The notes beneath the pieces are model-generated. The model saw nothing but the letters and a program-made list of their open reading frames with translations. It did not search any database and had not been told where the DNA came from. Both the position numbers and the translations under genes were made by a program. Source: Ignavibacteriales bacterium (lineage in GTDB: Bacteria; Bacteroidota; Ignavibacteria; UBA10030; SZUA-254). Taken from it: 6,291 nt of DNA. Each line of letters starts with the position of its first letter. Position 1 is the first letter of the stretch. Below, piece by piece: positions 5,718-6,291 of this stretch. The DNA is taken from NCBI GenBank assembly GCA_016207985.1, contig JACQYX010000185.1:1-6291 (forward strand). The letters run 5' to 3'.

Positions 5718-5744
5718 GTTTTAATATTAAATAAGTTATATTTG
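5713..5744 (+). promoter_or_regulatory. Bacteroidetes-type promoter of the secreted protein gene
   Basis: TTTG (5713-5716) and TATATTTG (5737-5744) are separated by 20 bases, again the TTTG/TAnnTTTG layout. Transcription would start near 5751 and leave a leader of about 38 bases before the ATG at 5789. The rest of the spacer 5601-5788 holds only this promoter, the opposing tRNA promoter, the inverted repeat and the leader hairpin. Confidence 0.6.
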
Positions 5745-5753
5745 AACAATATA

Positions 5754-5772
5754 TTTTGAAACCTCTTCAAAA
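5754..5772 (+). promoter_or_regulatory. Hairpin in the leader of the secreted protein gene
   Basis: TTTTGAA (5754-5760) and TTCAAAA (5766-5772) pair perfectly around the loop ACCTC. It would sit within a few bases of the predicted transcript 5' end and finish 16 bases before the start codon. It may protect the mRNA end or expose the start region; the stem is weak because it is mostly A-U. Confidence 0.3.
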
Positions 5773-5788
5773 AATGCTCACTTAATTA

Positions 5789-6291
5789 ATGTTACGTTTT
5801 AGTTCTACTGTTCATCTTTTTTATTCCATTCTATTATTCTGTTTGGTCTCGACATCTTCTAGTCAGGAAATAGATGATCTAAAAAAGATAACGGATGATA
5901 TTGAGAATAAATATACCACGATTGGGAGTATTGGTCTAACGATCACAAATTTTGGTACAATCGGTACGCGAAATTATTTCTGGCCCGACCAACCATCATG
6001 CGAATATCCTCGCGGCTCTCGAATAGAACATATCTATCAAGGTGGGATATGGGTCGGAGCGATCAGGGGCGATCAAATCCTTGTTTCTACAGGCGCCAGC
6101 GATCGAACGACTAGATCCTCCCTCCAACACCTGATCGATGGTTACGAATTCAATTCTGCTCTCGGTGATTCCATCCTTGAGTTATCGACTTTAACTGATG
6201 AACGTCCGCTGACATCACAGTTCTCGCCCATAGCGATAAGTCATCAAGACTTTATTGCAGATTATACCGATACTTTAACACGAGTTCCGTC
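5789..6291 (+). CDS. Secreted protein, N-terminal part (unknown function)
   Basis: The gene runs off the right edge; 167 codons are visible and open. The N terminus is a signal peptide: MLRFSSTVH, a hydrophobic core (LFYSILLFCLV) and a polar end (STSSSQ), with probable cleavage near residues 25-26. Cys18 is not in a lipobox context, so a lipoprotein is unlikely. The mature part begins with an acidic stretch and then GSIGLTITNFGTIGTRNYFW (46-65) and YQGGIWVGA (83-91). I recall this pattern from the starts of large exported proteins in Ignavibacteria and related FCB bacteria, but I cannot name the function. A C-terminal sorting domain, if present, would lie outside the window. No Shine-Dalgarno sequence precedes the ATG, which is common in this group. 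A good promoter lies upstream and the gene is divergent from tRNA-Ser. Confidence 0.8.
   Translation, partial: MLRFSSTVHLFYSILLFCLVSTSSSQEIDDLKKITDDIENKYTTIGSIGLTITNFGTIGTRNYFWPDQPSCEYPRGSRIEHIYQGGIWVGAIRGDQILVSTGASDRTTRSSLQHLIDGYEFNSALGDSILELSTLTDERPLTSQFSPIAISHQDFIADYTDTLTRVP

Overview
The window looks like chromosomal DNA from a member of the Fibrobacteres-Chlorobi-Bacteroidetes (FCB) group, most likely an Ignavibacteria-like or Chlorobi-like lineage. Four things point there: two promoters with the Bacteroidetes-type layout (TTTG, 19-20 bases, TAnnTTTG), a secreted protein of a type I associate with that group, a tRNA without an encoded CCA, and moderate GC with AT-rich spacers. No rRNA or other taxonomic marker is present, so this placement is inference.

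Layout. Bases 2-274 (+) are the last third of a Maf nucleotide pyrophosphatase gene. A stand-alone cobalamin-binding subunit of methylmalonyl-CoA mutase type (284-691, +) follows after nine bases. These two genes converge on a minus-strand block, and a small hairpin at 682-699 holds the stop signals of both sides. The block reads, in transcription order, tRNA-Ser(GGA) (5513-5600), a small GIY-YIG nuclease-family gene (5242-5511), an NfeD-type membrane serine protease (3870-5156), a slipin/stomatin-like protein (3090-3851) and a family B DNA polymerase (699-3080). A short divergent AT-rich spacer (5601-5788) separates this block from the start of a secreted protein gene (5789 to the window end, +).

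The NfeD protease and the slipin are a well-known membrane pair: the protease in archaeal homologues cuts the hydrophobic C-terminal part of its stomatin partner. The family B polymerase has all exonuclease and polymerase motifs and follows the slipin by only nine bases, so it is probably co-transcribed with the pair.

The most interesting region is 5207-5537. The GIY-YIG gene begins two bases after the last base of tRNA-Ser and is bounded on its other side by a second copy of the 28 bases that start at the tRNA T arm and run through its 3' end. In that second copy the T loop is split exactly between two halves by a 30-base insert made of two related 15-base perfect hairpins. This looks like a small tRNA-targeting unit: a nuclease-family ORF, a duplicated attachment-like sequence, and a palindromic insert that preserves reading frame and supplies the present stop codon of the nuclease ORF.
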